Shown in pieces: positions 62,701-64,000 of a stretch of DNA of 64,000 bases. The translations under genes and the position numbers were made by a program. Location: contig JAFDXD010000017.1 in the NCBI GenBank assembly GCA_018268135.1, positions 1 to 64,000 of the forward strand, given 5' to 3'. The stretch is from Bacteroidota bacterium (GTDB lineage: Bacteria > Bacteroidota > Bacteroidia > Chitinophagales > Chitinophagaceae). The notes under the pieces are model-generated. The model had not been told where the DNA came from. It saw only the letters and a program-made list of their open reading frames with translations, and did not search any database. How positions within the stretch are numbered: the first letter of the stretch is position 1; each line of letters begins with the position of its first letter.

Positions 62701-62714
62701 CCCAAAATTAATAC

Positions 62715-63842
62715 ATGCAGGATCTTACAGATTTTTTAGAGCCCGTAGCTGTAAATGAACTCAATAATGACGAAGGCTACACAGATGGGCAACTTGCCAA
62801 GCACCTTTTAATTTTTGAAGAAGAACTACCGGATTTAGAAAAAGCAGATATTGTGATAGTAGGCGTAACAGAAACAAGGGGCAATGGCCGGTTAGATACT
62901 ACCAATGAAGCAGCCAATGTTACCAGAAAACATTTTTATCAATTACATTACTGGCATACAGATATTAAAATTGCTGATATTGGGAATGTAAAAACGGGCG
63001 CAACTTTAAAAGATAGTTATGCTGCCATTAAAACCGTACTGTTTGAATTGCTACAGCTAAAAAAAACGGTAATAGTTTTAGGCGGCTCGCATGATATTAC
63101 CCTTGCCCAATACTATGCACATATTGAGCAAAAAATGCCTATTGAAGCTACCTGCATTGACTCTGTAATCAACTTGCGGGGAGAAAGCCCCATTCGCAGC
63201 GAAAATTTTTTAATGGAAATGCTTACCGGCGAACCTAACCTGGTAAACCATTACAACCACATAGGTTTTCAAAGTTATTTTGTACACCCCCGTATGCTTG
63301 AAACCATGGATAAACTTCGCTTTGATTGCTACCGGGTGGGCATGGTGAGTGATAATATAGAAGAAATGGAGCCTGTACTGCGAAATACAAACCTGCTCAG
63401 CTTTGATATTAGCGCTATAAAATACAGCGATGCGCCTGCCAATAAAAATTGCCCCAATGGCCTCACCGGCATTGAAGCGTGTATGCTTACCCGTTATGCA
63501 GGTATGAGCAGCCAATTAACCAGTATTGGCATATACGGCTACAACCCTGCCGCCGACCATGAAGAACTTACAGCCAAACAAATAAGCCAAATGCTTTGGT
63601 ATTTTATTGATGGCAAAAGTCGTCATAAAAATGAAGCCCAGATGGATGACCGTAATAATTTTAATGAATACCACACTTCTTTTACGGAAAATGGAACCAT
63701 ATTTTTGCAAAGCAAAAAAACAAACCGGTGGTGGATGCAGATGCCCGATAAAAAATTTATTGCCTGCAGCTACTCCGATTATTTAAAAGCAAGCAATAAT
63801 GAAATTCCGGAAAGATGGCTAAGGGTGCAGGAAAGGGGCTAA
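62715..63842 (+). CDS. Arginase/formimidoylglutamase-fold protein, probably inactive
   Basis: 375 residues. The ureohydrolase fold can be followed: ADIVIVGVTETRGNG, VIVLGGSHDITLAQY (H126 ligand kept), CIDSVINLRGE at 147-156 where active members have DAHxD (D149 kept, His and second Asp lost), LLSFDISAIKYSDAP at 227-240 where the family has SxDxDxxDP (D231 kept, second Asp replaced by S233) and GLTGIEAC. Two or three of the metal ligands are therefore missing. Often annotated formimidoylglutamase in this phylum, but the missing ligands argue for a non-enzymatic or altered role. Confidence 0.75.
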   Translation: MQDLTDFLEPVAVNELNNDEGYTDGQLAKHLLIFEEELPDLEKADIVIVGVTETRGNGRLDTTNEAANVTRKHFYQLHYWHTDIKIADIGNVKTGATLKDSYAAIKTVLFELLQLKKTVIVLGGSHDITLAQYYAHIEQKMPIEATCIDSVINLRGESPIRSENFLMEMLTGEPNLVNHYNHIGFQSYFVHPRMLETMDKLRFDCYRVGMVSDNIEEMEPVLRNTNLLSFDISAIKYSDAPANKNCPNGLTGIEACMLTRYAGMSSQLTSIGIYGYNPAADHEELTAKQISQMLWYFIDGKSRHKNEAQMDDRNNFNEYHTSFTENGTIFLQSKKTNRWWMQMPDKKFIACSYSDYLKASNNEIPERWLRVQERG

Positions 63843-63882
63843 GTTTTAAAACCTTTATTGGGGCATGTAAATAATTTTAAGA

Positions 63883-64000
63883 ATGAGAATTATTTTTTTA
63901 TTTTTTTTATCAATCGCATTATTCAGTTGCTCTGTCTCCAAACGATTTAGTAATAAAGCCAATGAAATTTTATTAAAAGACAGCGCCATTGCACACGGCA
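63883..64000 (+). CDS. Lipoprotein, probably PBP4-type D-alanyl-D-alanine carboxypeptidase, 5' part only
   Basis: Cut by the window end after 39 residues. Signal peptide with lipobox-like LFSC (C16), then SVSKRFSNKANEILLKDSAIAHG. The NKANEILLKDSAIAHG segment resembles the start of S13 peptidases (PBP4/DacB), in which the catalytic Ser comes about 50 residues later, outside the window. It begins 41 bp after the arginase-fold gene. Confidence 0.5.
   Translation, partial: MRIIFLFFLSIALFSCSVSKRFSNKANEILLKDSAIAHG

Overview
The window is AT-rich chromosomal DNA from a member of the Bacteroidota, most likely Chitinophagaceae or a close relative. Four things point there: many exact or near copies of the Bacteroidota -7 promoter box TAnnTTTG, few recognisable Shine-Dalgarno sites, type IX secretion (T9SS) C-terminal sorting domains on secreted proteins together with a GldA-like ATPase, and the futalosine menaquinone pathway (MqnC). 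I see no rRNA, tRNA, CRISPR array, prophage, transposase or integrase. It is mostly a housekeeping region with some accessory islands.

Layout. 1-3.7 kb: 3' end of serC, a DUF922 protein, a DUF1015 protein and a secreted TPR protein. 3.7-9.5 kb, minus strand: a YkuK-type RNase H-like protein, a secreted metzincin with a small secreted partner, a CoA-binding/DCC pair, and a GbsR-type regulator with a membrane protein and a TIGR01777 epimerase. 9.6-14.4 kb: pyruvate dehydrogenase E2, dnaX and a GNAT-like protein. 14.5-22.5 kb: a GH92 mannosidase, small unknowns, a cyclophilin followed by two multi-spanning membrane proteins, a glycine-zipper lipoprotein and a two-lobed aspartyl protease with PDZ domain. 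22.5-29.1 kb: mqnC, a small lipoprotein, recA, a gene relic, a DUF4920 protein, and an operon of small secreted protein, SulP transporter and beta-carbonic anhydrase. 29.2-42.1 kb: fabG, a GH3-family enzyme, an outer-membrane barrel, typA, an MsbA-like exporter, rbfA, a LolC-like permease, the N-terminal half of a split transketolase, a WecA/TagO-like transferase, frr and a fatty-acid hydroxylase. 42.4-47.7 kb: a T9SS cargo protein and a TonB-receptor operon ending in a winged-helix regulator. 48-60.6 kb: radA, comF, a beta-helix lipoprotein, glutathione peroxidase, holB, ricT, gldA, eno, an ftsB-like gene, nth and a DUF6089 protein. 60.7-64 kb: korA, an arginase-fold protein that appears to lack key metal ligands, and the start of a probable PBP4 gene cut by the window edge.

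How the genes work together. Clamp-loader genes (dnaX, holB) and repair genes (recA, radA, nth) serve DNA maintenance. E2, enolase, transketolase and KorA serve central carbon metabolism. SulP plus carbonic anhydrase form an inorganic-carbon uptake/hydration unit. rbfA, frr, typA and the cyclophilin serve translation and folding. The envelope is represented by barrels, lipoproteins, a LolC-like permease, an exporter and T9SS cargo.

I found no defence system, secondary-metabolite cluster or obviously new large system. The observations most worth checking are a perfect palindrome in the gbsR-like promoter, a small secreted protein heading the SulP/carbonic anhydrase operon, a TonB receptor-TPR-membrane-wHTH operon, a collinear dispersed repeat at two intergenic sites, several promoters placed so close to the start codon that leaderless mRNAs are expected, a truncated gene relic that kept its terminator, and the probable arginase-fold pseudoenzyme.
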